Shown: in pieces, positions 6,269-14,305 of the stretch
Layout of the letters: each line of letters starts with the position of its first letter
How positions within the stretch are numbered: position 1 is the first letter of the stretch
Source: Pseudomonadota bacterium
GTDB lineage: Bacteria > Desulfobacterota > Desulfobacteria > Desulfobacterales > Desulfobacteraceae
Assembly: GCA_018816605.1 (NCBI GenBank)
Contig: JAHIVS010000037.1
Coordinates: forward strand, 1 to 15,156
DNA length: 15,156 nt
Direction of reading: 5' to 3'
Program-made: the position numbers and the translations under genes
Notes under the pieces: model-generated
Databases searched by the model: none
What the model was told of the DNA's origin: nothing
The model's input: the letters and a program-made list of their open reading frames with translations, nothing else

Positions 6269-6435
6269 AAAAGGCCTTCCGTATATTTCATAATATTTCA
6301 CTCCAAAAGATTCATTCTCCCCGATTGCTTGAAAAAAAACTCTTTTCCCGGTTGGTTGGTTGAGGTACAATGCCCCTTGCCTTAACCGGGCCGACACGAA
6401 TCGTTGCAATAAAAAAAATAAGATAATTTGGCCAT

Positions 6436-7311
6436 ATGCACAGAAGGGAGTTTTTAAAATTTGCCGCAGTTTCCATAGCGCTGAACCAGGTGGCCCCTGT
6501 TTTTGCCCTGGAGTCTGTTTCCGGCAAACAAAATCCGTTGCATTTTTTCCCCCCCGGTACGGCACAGTCCCCATCGATTTCGCCTGACCGCGGGGTTAAA
6601 GATCGGTTAATCAAAAGTCAGTTTTTTGACCATGACTTTGACGATGACATTAAAGTGTCCTCGGATGATTTTTTTCTCCTCAACACAAGTCTTGGGCGCC
6701 TGAACCGGATACAGAAGGTGATCGGGTATGGCAATTTTTCACTGCTGAGTTTTGATGATGCCGTGACCCTTGCCCGCGCCTATCCTGTCATTGGTCGGTT
6801 TCCCAAGCCAGAACTTCTCTTTCTTGAGAAAATTTTTTATGAACAGGCAAAAGCATACGGATTTATGGGAGAAAAATCCATTGACACCATCACCGGGAAA
6901 ATAAATATAAAAGATGTTGAGAAGATTGCCCAGTCAGGGCATTACCTCTACCGGGGAAGACCTGTTGAAATTTTCAATGCCATCCAGGAAAAAATCGGGC
7001 CGGATGTGGTGCTGACCTCCGGAATTCGCAGTGTGATGAAACAATTTTTATTGTTTTTGAACAAGACATCTGAAAGCCAGGGAAACCTTTCCATGGCCTC
7101 CCGCTCCTTAGCACCCCCGGGGTATTCCTTTCATGGGATCGGCGATTTTGATGTGGGGAAAAAAGGATTTGGCGTGGCCAATTTTACAGAGCGGTTTACC
7201 CAGACCCCGGTATATCAAAAGCTGACAGATCTTGGATACATAGCGTTCAGATACGATCGGGGCAATGATCTGGGGGTCCGGTTTGAACCCTGGCACATTA
7301 AAGTGGTATAG
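6436..7311 (+). CDS. Tat-exported M15/VanY-like D-Ala-D-Ala carboxypeptidase
   Basis: 291 residues. The N-terminus MHRREFLK carries a twin-arginine motif (RRxFLK) followed by a hydrophobic stretch to about residue 25, so export by Tat is likely. The C-terminal 70 residues carry the M15 zinc-peptidase pattern: SFHGIGDFD (231-239) for HxxGxxxD, and EPWH (294-297 region counted from the end, in FEPWHIKV at 283-290), giving His233, Asp239 and the EPWH His as probable zinc ligands. The family trims peptidoglycan stem peptides. The first motif is one residue shorter than the classical HxxGxAxD. Residues 60-200 match no domain I know. Only a weak Shine-Dalgarno (AAGATAA) precedes the ATG. It follows the csp terminator with 167 bases of gap and no clear promoter. 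Peptidase activity is inferred from motifs. Confidence 0.78.
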   Translation: MHRREFLKFAAVSIALNQVAPVFALESVSGKQNPLHFFPPGTAQSPSISPDRGVKDRLIKSQFFDHDFDDDIKVSSDDFFLLNTSLGRLNRIQKVIGYGNFSLLSFDDAVTLARAYPVIGRFPKPELLFLEKIFYEQAKAYGFMGEKSIDTITGKINIKDVEKIAQSGHYLYRGRPVEIFNAIQEKIGPDVVLTSGIRSVMKQFLLFLNKTSESQGNLSMASRSLAPPGYSFHGIGDFDVGKKGFGVANFTERFTQTPVYQKLTDLGYIAFRYDRGNDLGVRFEPWHIKVV

Positions 7312-7331
7312 GTCAGGACAGAATCGTTCTA

Positions 7332-7359
7332 TTGCAAAGCTGAGACAAGCAATTATAAT
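7332..7359 (+). promoter_or_regulatory. sigma70 promoter of the TPR gene
   Basis: TTGCAA at 7332-7337, 16-base spacer, perfect TATAAT at 7354-7359. Start of transcription near 7366, about 30 bases before the ATG at 7396. Confidence 0.6.
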
Positions 7360-7395
7360 GGAAGACTTAATTAATATTTAAGCAAGAGGAAACAG

Positions 7396-8019
7396 ATGGG
7401 TAAAAACAAAGAAACACAGAACTTGGGAATGGTTAAGAAACAGAGCTTTTATATGGCAATTTTGGTCTCACTCACCATCGGATTCATGGCCGGAGCCATG
7501 TATACCTCTTTTAAGCTGGCCAGTGATGCCCCGGTGGCCCAGCAGCAAGATCCCCATGATCAGGATGAAGGGTCCCAGGAGAAGATGTCGGCCGAGGCCG
7601 GTGCCAGGATTTTAAAACTGGAGCAATTTCTCAAAGAGAATCCGGAAAATGTGGATGCTTGGACCCAATTGGGGAATTTGTTTTTTGATACCGACCGTTT
7701 TGAGGATGCCATCGGGGCCTATGAAAAATCCCTGGCCCTGAAGCCGGGTGATCCAGGTGTCCTGACCGACTTGGGGGTAATGTACCGGAGGAACAAAAAT
7801 CCCCAAAAAGCCATTGAGGTTTTTGATCAGGCCATTGCCGCGAACCCTTCCTTTGAGACTGCCCGGTTCAACAAGGGCGTTGTGCTCATGCACGATATGG
7901 AGGATATGGCCGGCGGCATCAAGGCTTGGGAAGCCCTGGTGGAAGTGAACCCCATGGCAAAAGCACCCAATGGGGAACAGGTCAGCTTGCTGGTTGAGCG
8001 AATGAAACAACAGAAGTGA
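7396..8019 (+). CDS. membrane-anchored tetratricopeptide repeat protein
   Basis: 207 residues. Lys-rich N-terminus, then one membrane segment (about 17-39, FYMAILVSLTIGFMAGAMY), then an acidic Gln/Asp-rich linker (45-62). Three TPR units follow: about 86-119 (VDAWTQLGNLFF...), 120-153 (PGVLTDLGVMYRR...) and 154-187 (ETARFNKGVVLM...). Predicted topology is N-in with the TPR domain in the periplasm. TPR domains hold partner proteins; the layout recalls the C-terminal domain of cytochrome c maturation factor CcmI/NrfG, but no such genes are nearby, so the partner is unknown. AGAGGA lies five bases before the ATG. The downstream gap has a stem-loop at 8044-8068. Confidence 0.85.
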   Translation: MGKNKETQNLGMVKKQSFYMAILVSLTIGFMAGAMYTSFKLASDAPVAQQQDPHDQDEGSQEKMSAEAGARILKLEQFLKENPENVDAWTQLGNLFFDTDRFEDAIGAYEKSLALKPGDPGVLTDLGVMYRRNKNPQKAIEVFDQAIAANPSFETARFNKGVVLMHDMEDMAGGIKAWEALVEVNPMAKAPNGEQVSLLVERMKQQK

Positions 8020-8043
8020 TGCCGGATCTTTCATCCTTTATAT

Positions 8044-8068
8044 GGCGCCGGTTTCCGGGACTGGCGCC
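8044..8068. terminator. stem-loop between convergent TPR and STAS-like genes
   Basis: Nine-bp stem, 8044-8052 with 8060-8068 (GC-rich, one G-U pair), 7-base loop. Neither strand has a U tract after it, so if it ends transcription it is not a standard intrinsic terminator. Confidence 0.35.
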
Positions 8069-8117
8069 TGGATATAAACCCTGACCTGCCCTTTGCCAAA
8101 AAAAAGTGATTTTGTGA

Positions 8118-8435
8118 CTAATCTGTTTGTTTTGAATGGTTCACAATATAGGCTATTTTCTCGGTGACATAGGTGTTGGCGGAAATAAATTCAAATTTTT
8201 CCCAAAATCGTTCTTGGCCGTATTGTCTGGCAATGACACCAAAGGTTTCATCTAAAAAATCCCAGGGATATCCCAGGGTGCCGTCAAGCTCGATGGTGAT
8301 CTTATCATAGTTTTTAAAATTTTCTTCGATGAACCTTTCCCTGAAATCCTCACCTGAAAACTGGGCAATCTTTTTTTCCCTGCCGCCGATATATTTACTG
8401 AAATCCTTGCTGATGTTTATGGTAAGTCTTTTCAT
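8118..8435 (-). CDS. STAS-like (DUF4325) protein
   Basis: 105 residues. The pattern NISKDFSKYIGGREKK, then SGEDFRERFI, then ITIELDGTLGYPWDFLDETFG matches the STAS-like DUF4325 family, whose hallmark is a DGT/GY...FL.E.FG core strand and helix. Members are small soluble proteins found alone or beside regulatory kinases and defence genes; their role is not settled. GGGGA a few bases before the ATG at 8435 supports the start. It stands alone, convergent with the TPR gene and divergent from the thioesterase gene. No kinase or phosphatase partner is visible here. Confidence 0.75.
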   Translation of the reverse strand: MKRLTINISKDFSKYIGGREKKIAQFSGEDFRERFIEENFKNYDKITIELDGTLGYPWDFLDETFGVIARQYGQERFWEKFEFISANTYVTEKIAYIVNHSKQTD

Positions 8436-8493
8436 ATTCCCCGCTTTTCAAATATTGGGTGATTCTTTCTTGTATCCCGATCCTCCTTTTTTA

Positions 8494-8517
8494 TGATGGG
8501 AACAGGCCTTTTGTCAA
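8494..8517 (-). promoter_or_regulatory. candidate promoter of the STAS-like gene
   Basis: On the minus strand TTGACA (8517-8512) is followed after 17-18 bases by ATAAAA/TAAAAA. The -35 is perfect and the -10 weak. It mirrors the plus-strand TTGACA at 8559, forming a divergent pair. Confidence 0.35.
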
Positions 8518-8558
8518 TCCTTCAATGGAATTCAGGGTGCCTGGGTTTTGCCCGGAGG

Positions 8559-8585
8559 TTGACAAGGGAAACTGGTTTTGATAAT
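8559..8585 (+). promoter_or_regulatory. candidate promoter of the thioesterase gene
   Basis: TTGACA at 8559-8564 and GATAAT at 8580-8585 with a short 15-base spacer. Transcription would start about 8592, leaving a leader of roughly 27 bases. Confidence 0.4.
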
Positions 8586-8618
8586 TTTCCTCGAATGATA
8601 AACTAAAAGGAAACCCCC

Positions 8619-9071
8619 GTGCTGATACCCAATCCTGACTACATAAATGAATTGATCGCCATCGTAAAGAAAAGTCCCTATCCACGTCACATGTCCATGG
8701 CATTGAACCAGATAGAATTGGACAGGGCAGAGGTGGTTCTGGACCTTGGACCCTTTCACATGCAGCCCTTTGGCATTGTTCACGGAGGGGTTCTGGCCAC
8801 CCTCATTGATACGGGTACATTCTGGTCTGCCTTTTTGCGGCTGCCCGAGAATTGCGGGCTTGTAAATGTGGATTTAAAACTCAATTATCTCAAGCCGGTG
8901 ACGGAAGGACGTCTGACGGTCTTCGGCACCTGTATACAGGCGGGCAAATCCATTTCCTATTCCGAAGCAAGGGTTGTGGATGAATCCGGCAAGATCATTG
9001 CCCACGGCACCTCCACCCTCATGTCGCTGCCGGGAAAAGGGTTGCACCTTTCTGCTTCAAAATTTGTATAG
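8619..9071 (+). CDS. PaaI-family hotdog-fold acyl-CoA thioesterase
   Basis: 150 residues, the usual length for single-domain hotdog thioesterases. The central helix motif HGGVLATLIDTG (55-66) with Asp64 is the PaaI/YbgC-type signature, and DLKLNYLKPV (85-94) is the matching strand. It would hydrolyse acyl- or aryl-CoA thioesters in the cytoplasm. The start is GTG at 8619 because AAGGAAA lies at the proper distance; no better ATG precedes it. It converges on the CoA-thioester operon that ends at 9220, so a role in releasing trapped CoA intermediates of that pathway is a reasonable guess, but nothing ties the two beyond proximity. Confidence 0.87.
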   Translation: MLIPNPDYINELIAIVKKSPYPRHMSMALNQIELDRAEVVLDLGPFHMQPFGIVHGGVLATLIDTGTFWSAFLRLPENCGLVNVDLKLNYLKPVTEGRLTVFGTCIQAGKSISYSEARVVDESGKIIAHGTSTLMSLPGKGLHLSASKFV

Positions 9072-9219
9072 GATAGACCGCAACTTCCGGGCATCGGCTT
9101 TGGAGGAACGGGCCAGGTTTTTTTATTGTGCTTTTTGTCAAGATGCCATTATCAGATCCAAGAAAATGCAAAAAAGAAAGCCTGACCCCATTCAACGGAT
9201 AAAAAAAATAAACCCCAGG

Positions 9220-9993
9220 TTACAGGGCCATGCGGGAAGCCAGGACAGCAGCGCCGATGGCCCCGTTTTCCTGGGGAAGGTCTCCCACCAATATCTTTAT
9301 GCCCAATCGGGTTTCCAGGGCTTTCACCATTCCTTTGTTTTTGGCCACCCCGCCGGTCATGATTACCGGGCCCTTTAATTTGATCTTGGTAGCAAGGCCG
9401 GCCACCCGGGCAGCTGCAGATTCATGGATTCCGGCAATGATATCTTGTCTTTTTTGTTGTCCGGCGATCATGGAGATGACCTCTGATTCGGCAAAAACAG
9501 TGCAGATGCTGGAGATCCTGGATGGGGCCGAAGAGCTCAGACTCATGGTTCCAAGGTCTTCCAATTCCACTTCCAGGGCCTTGGCCATGACTTCCAGAAA
9601 CCGTCCTGTGCCTGCTGCACACTTGTCGTTCATGGCAAAGTTTTCCACCTGGCCCTTTGCATCCAGGGCAATGGCTTTGCTGTCCTGACCCCCCACATCA
9701 ATAATGCCCCGGATATTGGGATTTAAAAAATGGGCCCCCACCCCGTGGCAGATAATTTCAGTCATGGCCTTGTCAGCAAATTCAACACTGTTTCTGCCAT
9801 AGCCCGTGGCAACAATGGCCGTGACCTCTTCTGGCATGATCTGGGTCTGGGCCAGCAGGGCTGAAAATACCTTTTGCCCGGCCGTAACCGGGTTGTATCC
9901 CGTTGGAATTACACAGGTGCCCACAAGTTTATGGTCCCTGATAAGGGCGGCCTTTGCTGTAATGGAGCCGATGTCGATGCCTGCATAGATCAT
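9220..9993 (-). CDS. ATP-dependent activator of 2-hydroxyacyl-CoA dehydratase/benzoyl-CoA reductase type (HgdC/BadF/BcrA family)
   Basis: 257 residues, close to HgdC/HadI length and shorter than BcrA. ASKHA nucleotide-binding fold: phosphate 1 motif GIDIGSITAKAAL (5-17), IDVGGQDSKAI (98-108), and adenosine motif MTGGVAKNKG (212-221). The two Cys that hold a single [4Fe-4S] cluster between the two subunits are C125 (NDKCAAGTG) and C164 (SSICTVFAESE), 39 residues apart as in HgdC. The homodimer would hydrolyse ATP to fire low-potential electrons, one at a time, into the catalytic subunits. Only one activator is present, which favours a homodimeric HgdC-like partner over the BcrA/BcrD pair. GGAGG lies twelve bases before ATG 9993, and that ATG overlaps the stop of the preceding SDR remnant as ATGA. 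Last gene of the operon; only a weak hairpin with a T-rich tail follows (about 9190-9220). Confidence 0.93.
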   Translation of the reverse strand: MIYAGIDIGSITAKAALIRDHKLVGTCVIPTGYNPVTAGQKVFSALLAQTQIMPEEVTAIVATGYGRNSVEFADKAMTEIICHGVGAHFLNPNIRGIIDVGGQDSKAIALDAKGQVENFAMNDKCAAGTGRFLEVMAKALEVELEDLGTMSLSSSAPSRISSICTVFAESEVISMIAGQQKRQDIIAGIHESAAARVAGLATKIKLKGPVIMTGGVAKNKGMVKALETRLGIKILVGDLPQENGAIGAAVLASRMAL

Positions 9994-10115
9994 ATGATTG
10001 TGGCACCTCCGTCCACGACCAGAGTCTGGTCTGTGATATAGGAGGAACCATCCGATACCAGGAAAAGAACGGGTTTGACCATGTCTTCAATTTTGTTTTT
10101 AAGGTCAAAAATCAT
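9990..10115 (-). pseudogene. internally deleted short-chain dehydrogenase/reductase remnant
   Basis: A 41-residue frame whose first nine residues (MIFDLKNKI) look like the start of a classical SDR and whose remaining 32 (EDMVKPVLFLVSDGSSYIT...VVDGGATII) look like the last part of one, including the VDGG end motif. The Rossmann GxxxGxG motif and the catalytic Ser-Tyr-Lys region, roughly 200 residues, are absent. The usual ITGQTL reads ITDQTL. A good Shine-Dalgarno (AAGGA, seven bases from the ATG) and the ATGA overlap with the activator gene are kept, so it may still be translated and couple translation of the activator. It cannot be an active dehydrogenase. A short functional peptide is the less likely alternative. 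Confidence 0.7.
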
Positions 10116-10119
10116 TGGT

Positions 10120-11352
10120 TTATCCTTTTTGTTTGATAATTTCCATGAATGCATCAATCCGGGTGTCTGCCTGGGACAGGGAAAAACTCCGGGGATCCAC
10201 CATGTCGGCTTCCAGCATGAGCACGGGGATACCGGTTTTTTCCCGGACAATGTTCATGATGTCCATCTGGCCGAAGGAATAGGGCTTGCAGGACCGGTTG
10301 GAGTGCATGACAAACCCGTCTACATCATAGAGGCGGATCATGTCAAGGACCTGATCTGCCATTTTGTCCACCCCGTTGTTTAGATAGATCCGGGTATAGG
10401 CTTCTGCCATGGAGTCTAAAAATTTATTTTCATCAATATATTTTATGGATGAGCACCAGGCAGAGGTGTAGGTGTCGGCCACCAGGCAGGCATTGTGGTC
10501 GGAAAATTTTTTGGACAGCCATTTGAGCTGGTACCAGACCGGCAGGTTGTCCCAGAGCAGCCGGTATTGTTCATGGGGGACACTGCTGATGCCGGCCTCT
10601 ACCCTTTCTTCCATTTCCAGGATCAATTCTTCATAAAAATCAACAGCAATCTGGGTGCCCCTGAGGGTGACGATGAGGGCCAGAAAGAAAAACGCGTCAA
10701 AGGCGCTCATGGGCGAGGGCTTATGGGTGGTGGCGGTAAGAACCTTTTGCCAGAGTTTCTGGCCCCTGAGGGCGAGATGTCCTACCTGGGCCATTCGATC
10801 CGGGTCAAGTTTTCTGGCGGTGGCCGTTTCCAGAAAAACAATGTAATCGTCAATCTGGCGGCGGACATAGGTGGCGATTTCCGGGGAATATTCGGTGTGG
10901 CAGACCGGGGTGTCCAGAATGAACAAGGGCACCTTGAAATGCCGGGCCTGGACCTCATACCACTTGAGTACCGTGCCACAGATATTGTTGCAGCAAACCA
11001 GCATATCGGGTTTTGGAAGGCCGCCGATGGGTCCGCCATTGACCTGGGCACAGGAGATGTCGGCTCTGGCATAGGAACACAGGTCTGATGAGTATCCCAT
11101 CTCTTCGGCTTTGACGCACAACGCTTCCCCCATTTTGGACGCCCCGATCATGGCTCCGTGATTTTCCGGATAGACCGGGATGATATCCATGGCAATGAGG
11201 GGCTCCACCGGACCGCCGGAGGTGATCCAGGCTATCTTTTTATTGTTTTCCCTTGCGGTCATGGCATCCATGTAATAGGCGGTCATGATCTCCCGCATGC
11301 GTTTGGCGGCTTTTATTTTTTGTTTGTCTTTTTGGGGCGCTGTATCCGTCAT
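10120..11352 (-). CDS. BcrB/HgdB-like subunit of benzoyl-CoA reductase/2-hydroxyacyl-CoA dehydratase family
   Basis: 410 residues across the whole family. Recognisable pieces: EMGYSSDLCSYARAD (C92), the PDMLVCCNNICGTVLKWYE segment (C120, C121, C125) and SNRSCKPYSFGQ (C355), followed by EADMVDPRSFS. C92, one of the 120-125 group and C355 are the likely [4Fe-4S] ligands. The C-terminal pattern recalls BcrB of Thauera (KSC.SFSAGQ, ETDLVDPRYFS). Paired with the gene upstream it would form the catalytic heterodimer that takes electrons from the activator and reduces or dehydrates an acyl-CoA by a ketyl radical route. AAGGAA lies nine bases before the ATG. It follows the partner gene by 37 bases. 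The substrate, and reductase versus dehydratase, cannot be decided here. Confidence 0.9.
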   Translation of the reverse strand: MTDTAPQKDKQKIKAAKRMREIMTAYYMDAMTARENNKKIAWITSGGPVEPLIAMDIIPVYPENHGAMIGASKMGEALCVKAEEMGYSSDLCSYARADISCAQVNGGPIGGLPKPDMLVCCNNICGTVLKWYEVQARHFKVPLFILDTPVCHTEYSPEIATYVRRQIDDYIVFLETATARKLDPDRMAQVGHLALRGQKLWQKVLTATTHKPSPMSAFDAFFFLALIVTLRGTQIAVDFYEELILEMEERVEAGISSVPHEQYRLLWDNLPVWYQLKWLSKKFSDHNACLVADTYTSAWCSSIKYIDENKFLDSMAEAYTRIYLNNGVDKMADQVLDMIRLYDVDGFVMHSNRSCKPYSFGQMDIMNIVREKTGIPVLMLEADMVDPRSFSLSQADTRIDAFMEIIKQKG

Positions 11353-11389
11353 GGGCTCTGTTCCTTAAAAAAGAGTAAAAAAAAGATGA

Positions 11390-12496
11390 TCAAATCATGT
11401 GAATAAAGGTTTCAAGGCGGGTGGACAGCTGCCCTTGGCCCTGCTGCTGGTCATCCAGTTCCAGATGAAGATTTTTGATGGCAGCCTTGTCCAGAAATTC
11501 TTTCATATAGGGGAAGTCAAAGGCATGGGGATCACAAAATTTAAGAAAGGCAAAAATCACCCCGTCTGCCTTGTGCTCTTTTGCAAGGCGTACCAGGTTT
11601 TCCCCCCGAAGGGTATTGCCTGCATGTTTGGCCGGGCAGATCGCCCTGTCCGCATACCTTGCGGTTAAAGCTTCCAGGGGGTCAATCCCCTCGTCCATTT
11701 GGCCTTCAAACCAGCGGTTGCCCGTGCACAGATCGTCCGCCACCACCATACCGCCTGCGGCCTCAATGAGGCTGTAGATATCGGGCATGTCGCAAATGGA
11801 GCCGGAAAGGATGATCCGTTTGCCCGAAGAGGGGGGCGGGTCTTTTTGCTCTAGTCGTTGAACAATCTTCTCCAGCTGATCGGCAAGTTCTTTCCTGTCC
11901 ATGACCATGGCGCCTTTCACAATGGCAAACAGGTCCCTTTCCCCTATAATGGAGGGAAACCTGCTTTTGAGTTCATAGATCCGGGCCAGGTGTTTCCGGA
12001 TGCGGTTGAACAGACAAATGGAGGCTTCAAGATCTGCCGGGGAAATGGAATGGCCGATGGCCGTTTCAAGGTCAATTTGAAATTTTTTGAGAACATCTTT
12101 CATATAGGCGCGGGCACTTGGGGTATTGAGCTTGGCCGGCATGATCACATCGGCAAAAAAACCATGGTTGGTGTTCAACCTCCAGATATCGCTTAATCGC
12201 TGGATGGAATCACAGGTATGGGGGAAAACCATGCCGTTTAAATAGTCCAGGCGACCGGCCAGGCAGTCTTCCAATACCCCCCGGACCAGAGAGCAGCAAT
12301 AGGCCTGGAGATGGCTTTCTGCCAGACTGATGTCTGATTTGGAGGAAAACAGGCGCATGGGATGAAAACCGGCTGCATAAATCAGTTCTTCCGGGGCATA
12401 GGAACACATGTAACCGATGATTTTGCCTGAATTTATACCGGCGGCCAGGCCGGCAAGGTCATTTATGGCAGTATGGAATGGGGTGATTTCCTTCAT
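11390..12496 (-). CDS. BcrC/HgdA-like subunit of benzoyl-CoA reductase/2-hydroxyacyl-CoA dehydratase family
   Basis: 368 residues, near BcrC/HgdA length. Family marks: KIIGYMCSYAPEELIYAAGFHPMRL (25-49 region), AYCCSLVRG (C67, C68), FPHTCDSIQRLSDIW (C95), and near the end FLKFCDPHAFDFPYMKE (C321). The cysteines at 67/68, 95 and 321 are the probable cluster ligands. Together with the next gene it forms the catalytic core. Its ATG is one base after the TAA of the acyl-CoA ligase gene, and its Shine-Dalgarno GGAG lies inside the end of that gene, so the two are translationally coupled. This is strong evidence that the ligase supplies the CoA thioester used by this enzyme. Confidence 0.9.
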   Translation of the reverse strand: MKEITPFHTAINDLAGLAAGINSGKIIGYMCSYAPEELIYAAGFHPMRLFSSKSDISLAESHLQAYCCSLVRGVLEDCLAGRLDYLNGMVFPHTCDSIQRLSDIWRLNTNHGFFADVIMPAKLNTPSARAYMKDVLKKFQIDLETAIGHSISPADLEASICLFNRIRKHLARIYELKSRFPSIIGERDLFAIVKGAMVMDRKELADQLEKIVQRLEQKDPPPSSGKRIILSGSICDMPDIYSLIEAAGGMVVADDLCTGNRWFEGQMDEGIDPLEALTARYADRAICPAKHAGNTLRGENLVRLAKEHKADGVIFAFLKFCDPHAFDFPYMKEFLDKAAIKNLHLELDDQQQGQGQLSTRLETFIHMI

Positions 12497-12497
12497 T

Positions 12498-14216
12498 TTA
12501 ATGGTCTCCTGTGTATTCGCCTTCTCGGCGCAAACGCTCTATTTCCTGGTCTTCCAGTGTTTTAAAGGCCACCTTGCCCACCAGGGTGGTGGGAAGGGTT
12601 TCCCTGAATTCAATGGTCCTGGGGCAGCTCCATTTGATCAACGATTTGCGGCAGTGGGCGATGATATCTTTCTCCATTTCCCCATTTGCCAGGGCTCCTT
12701 TCTTGAGTACCACAAAGGCCTTTACCCGTTCAACCTGTTCTTTGTCGGGTATGCCTATGACACAGGCCTCTGCCACACAGGGGTGCTGGTACAAGACATC
12801 CTCCACCTGGGCCGGGTAAACATTCATGCCCGAGGATTTGATCATCCGCTTCTGGCGCAGCTTAAAATAAAAGAATCCGCCGGAATCCTGGCTTGCAATG
12901 TCCCCTGTGTGGAGCCAGGTTTTGCCGTCAGAATGCACTTTCAGGGTTTTGTCGGTTTCTTCTTTCTGATTTAGATACCCTTGCATGACGGCAGGGCCGC
13001 TCAGGCAGAGTTCGCCGTCTTCCCCGAGGGGTGCTTCTTCCAGGGTGTTTTGCAAAACGATTTTAGCGTCCATATCCGGAAAGGGGACCCCGACACTGTT
13101 CTGGCGATAGGTGCCCAGGGGCATGGCCATGACGGCGGTGACAGCTTCGGTAAGGCCGTATCCTTCCAGAAGTTTCACATTGCCGCCCCTTGCGCGGACA
13201 ATGGCTTCAAAGTCTTCTTTTACAAACCGGGGCAGGGTGTCGGCCCCGCAAAAAGCCGCCTTGAGACAGGCAAGATCTGCCCGGATAAAGTCCTTGGTTT
13301 TGTTCAGGGCAGCATAGAGGGTGGGAACGCCGATGATAAAGGTGGGTTTTTTGGTTCGTATGAGTTTGGCCACAATTTCCGGTGTGAATTGGGGGACCAG
13401 TATGCTTTTGGCCCCTCCCATAAAAGCGGCATTTACACAGACCCCCAGGCCAAATCCATGAAAAATGGGCAGAATGGCCAGAATGGCGTCGGTTTCATTC
13501 AAATTGCCCCAGGTTGCCACCATCATGCCTTCTGAAATAAAATTCATGTTCGAGAGAAGAATTCCCTTGGGCTTGCCTGTCGTGCCGCCGCTGTAAAGGA
13601 TTACAGCGGTATCATCGGAGGTCATGGCGGCTTTTTTCTGTTTGGGGAAATCCCCTTTCATTATTTCCTGCCACCAGGAAACGCGTGGATCTTCGGGGAC
13701 CTTGGGAATTTTTCGTCCCTTGGTCAGCCAGAATCCGAACTGCTTGACCGGCGACAGGTAGTCGCTGATCCGGGTCAGAACCAGGCGTTTACAGGGGGTT
13801 TTCTCCATGACGGCTGAAAATTTGCCGTAAAATGCATCCAGGGTAAGGGCCATGGAGGAGTTGGACAGGTTTAAATAAAATTCAATTTCGGCTTCAGTGG
13901 ACAACGGATGGATCATGCTGGCCATTGCCCCCAATTTGTTGGCCGCATAAAAACAGATGATTCCCTGGGGAGTGGTGGGCATTGAGATGGTGATGGTGTC
14001 TCCCTTTTTAAGGCCCAGGCTGGCAAGACCATCGGCGCACTGGGAAATGGCCTGTGCAAAATTTTTGTAGGAGCAAAGGGTGCCCATGAAATCCCAGGCA
14101 ATTTTGTCCGGAACCCGGTTGGCAGATCGCATCATTGCTTCATACATGGTTACATCCGGATAGTCTATGGAACGGGGAACCTTTGCGTAATGGTCAAGCC
14201 AGGGCCTGTCTTTCAT
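12498..14216 (-). CDS. AMP-forming acyl-CoA ligase (ANL superfamily)
   Basis: 572 residues. Motifs in order: ATP loop ILYSGGTTGKPKG (206-218), GYGLTEAV (352-359), HTGD (436-439), the hinge KRMIKSSGMNVYPAQVED near 456-473, and the A10 lysine K548 in TLVGKVAFK. It activates a carboxylic acid to an acyl-AMP and then to the CoA thioester. The general look is long/medium-chain fatty acid or aryl acid ligase; the substrate is not clear. Start: two ATGs in a row at 14219 and 14216 follow AAGGAGG; the second has the better spacing and is used here. A TTG at 14258 has no ribosome binding site. First gene of the operon, behind promoter 14312-14340. In typical dehydratase clusters a CoA-transferase does this job, so the ligase is a less common choice. 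Confidence 0.92.
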   Translation of the reverse strand: MKDRPWLDHYAKVPRSIDYPDVTMYEAMMRSANRVPDKIAWDFMGTLCSYKNFAQAISQCADGLASLGLKKGDTITISMPTTPQGIICFYAANKLGAMASMIHPLSTEAEIEFYLNLSNSSMALTLDAFYGKFSAVMEKTPCKRLVLTRISDYLSPVKQFGFWLTKGRKIPKVPEDPRVSWWQEIMKGDFPKQKKAAMTSDDTAVILYSGGTTGKPKGILLSNMNFISEGMMVATWGNLNETDAILAILPIFHGFGLGVCVNAAFMGGAKSILVPQFTPEIVAKLIRTKKPTFIIGVPTLYAALNKTKDFIRADLACLKAAFCGADTLPRFVKEDFEAIVRARGGNVKLLEGYGLTEAVTAVMAMPLGTYRQNSVGVPFPDMDAKIVLQNTLEEAPLGEDGELCLSGPAVMQGYLNQKEETDKTLKVHSDGKTWLHTGDIASQDSGGFFYFKLRQKRMIKSSGMNVYPAQVEDVLYQHPCVAEACVIGIPDKEQVERVKAFVVLKKGALANGEMEKDIIAHCRKSLIKWSCPRTIEFRETLPTTLVGKVAFKTLEDQEIERLRREGEYTGDH

Positions 14217-14305
14217 CATTTTTCCTCCTTTTTCTGGCGCCTTATACAGAGTTTTCAAGTTTGGGATGTCCCGATGCGAACAAACGCCAAACGATTTATT
14301 GTCTA

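Noticed and set aside
8017..8109. Second possible UGA read-through at the end of the TPR gene
   Set aside because: The continuation of about 30 codons runs through a hairpin, carries no conserved residues, and no redox site is present; an ordinary stop.
12417..13535. Long plus-strand open frames opposite the acyl-CoA ligase and BcrC-like genes
   Set aside because: Antisense shadows caused by codon bias; no motifs and no ribosome binding sites.
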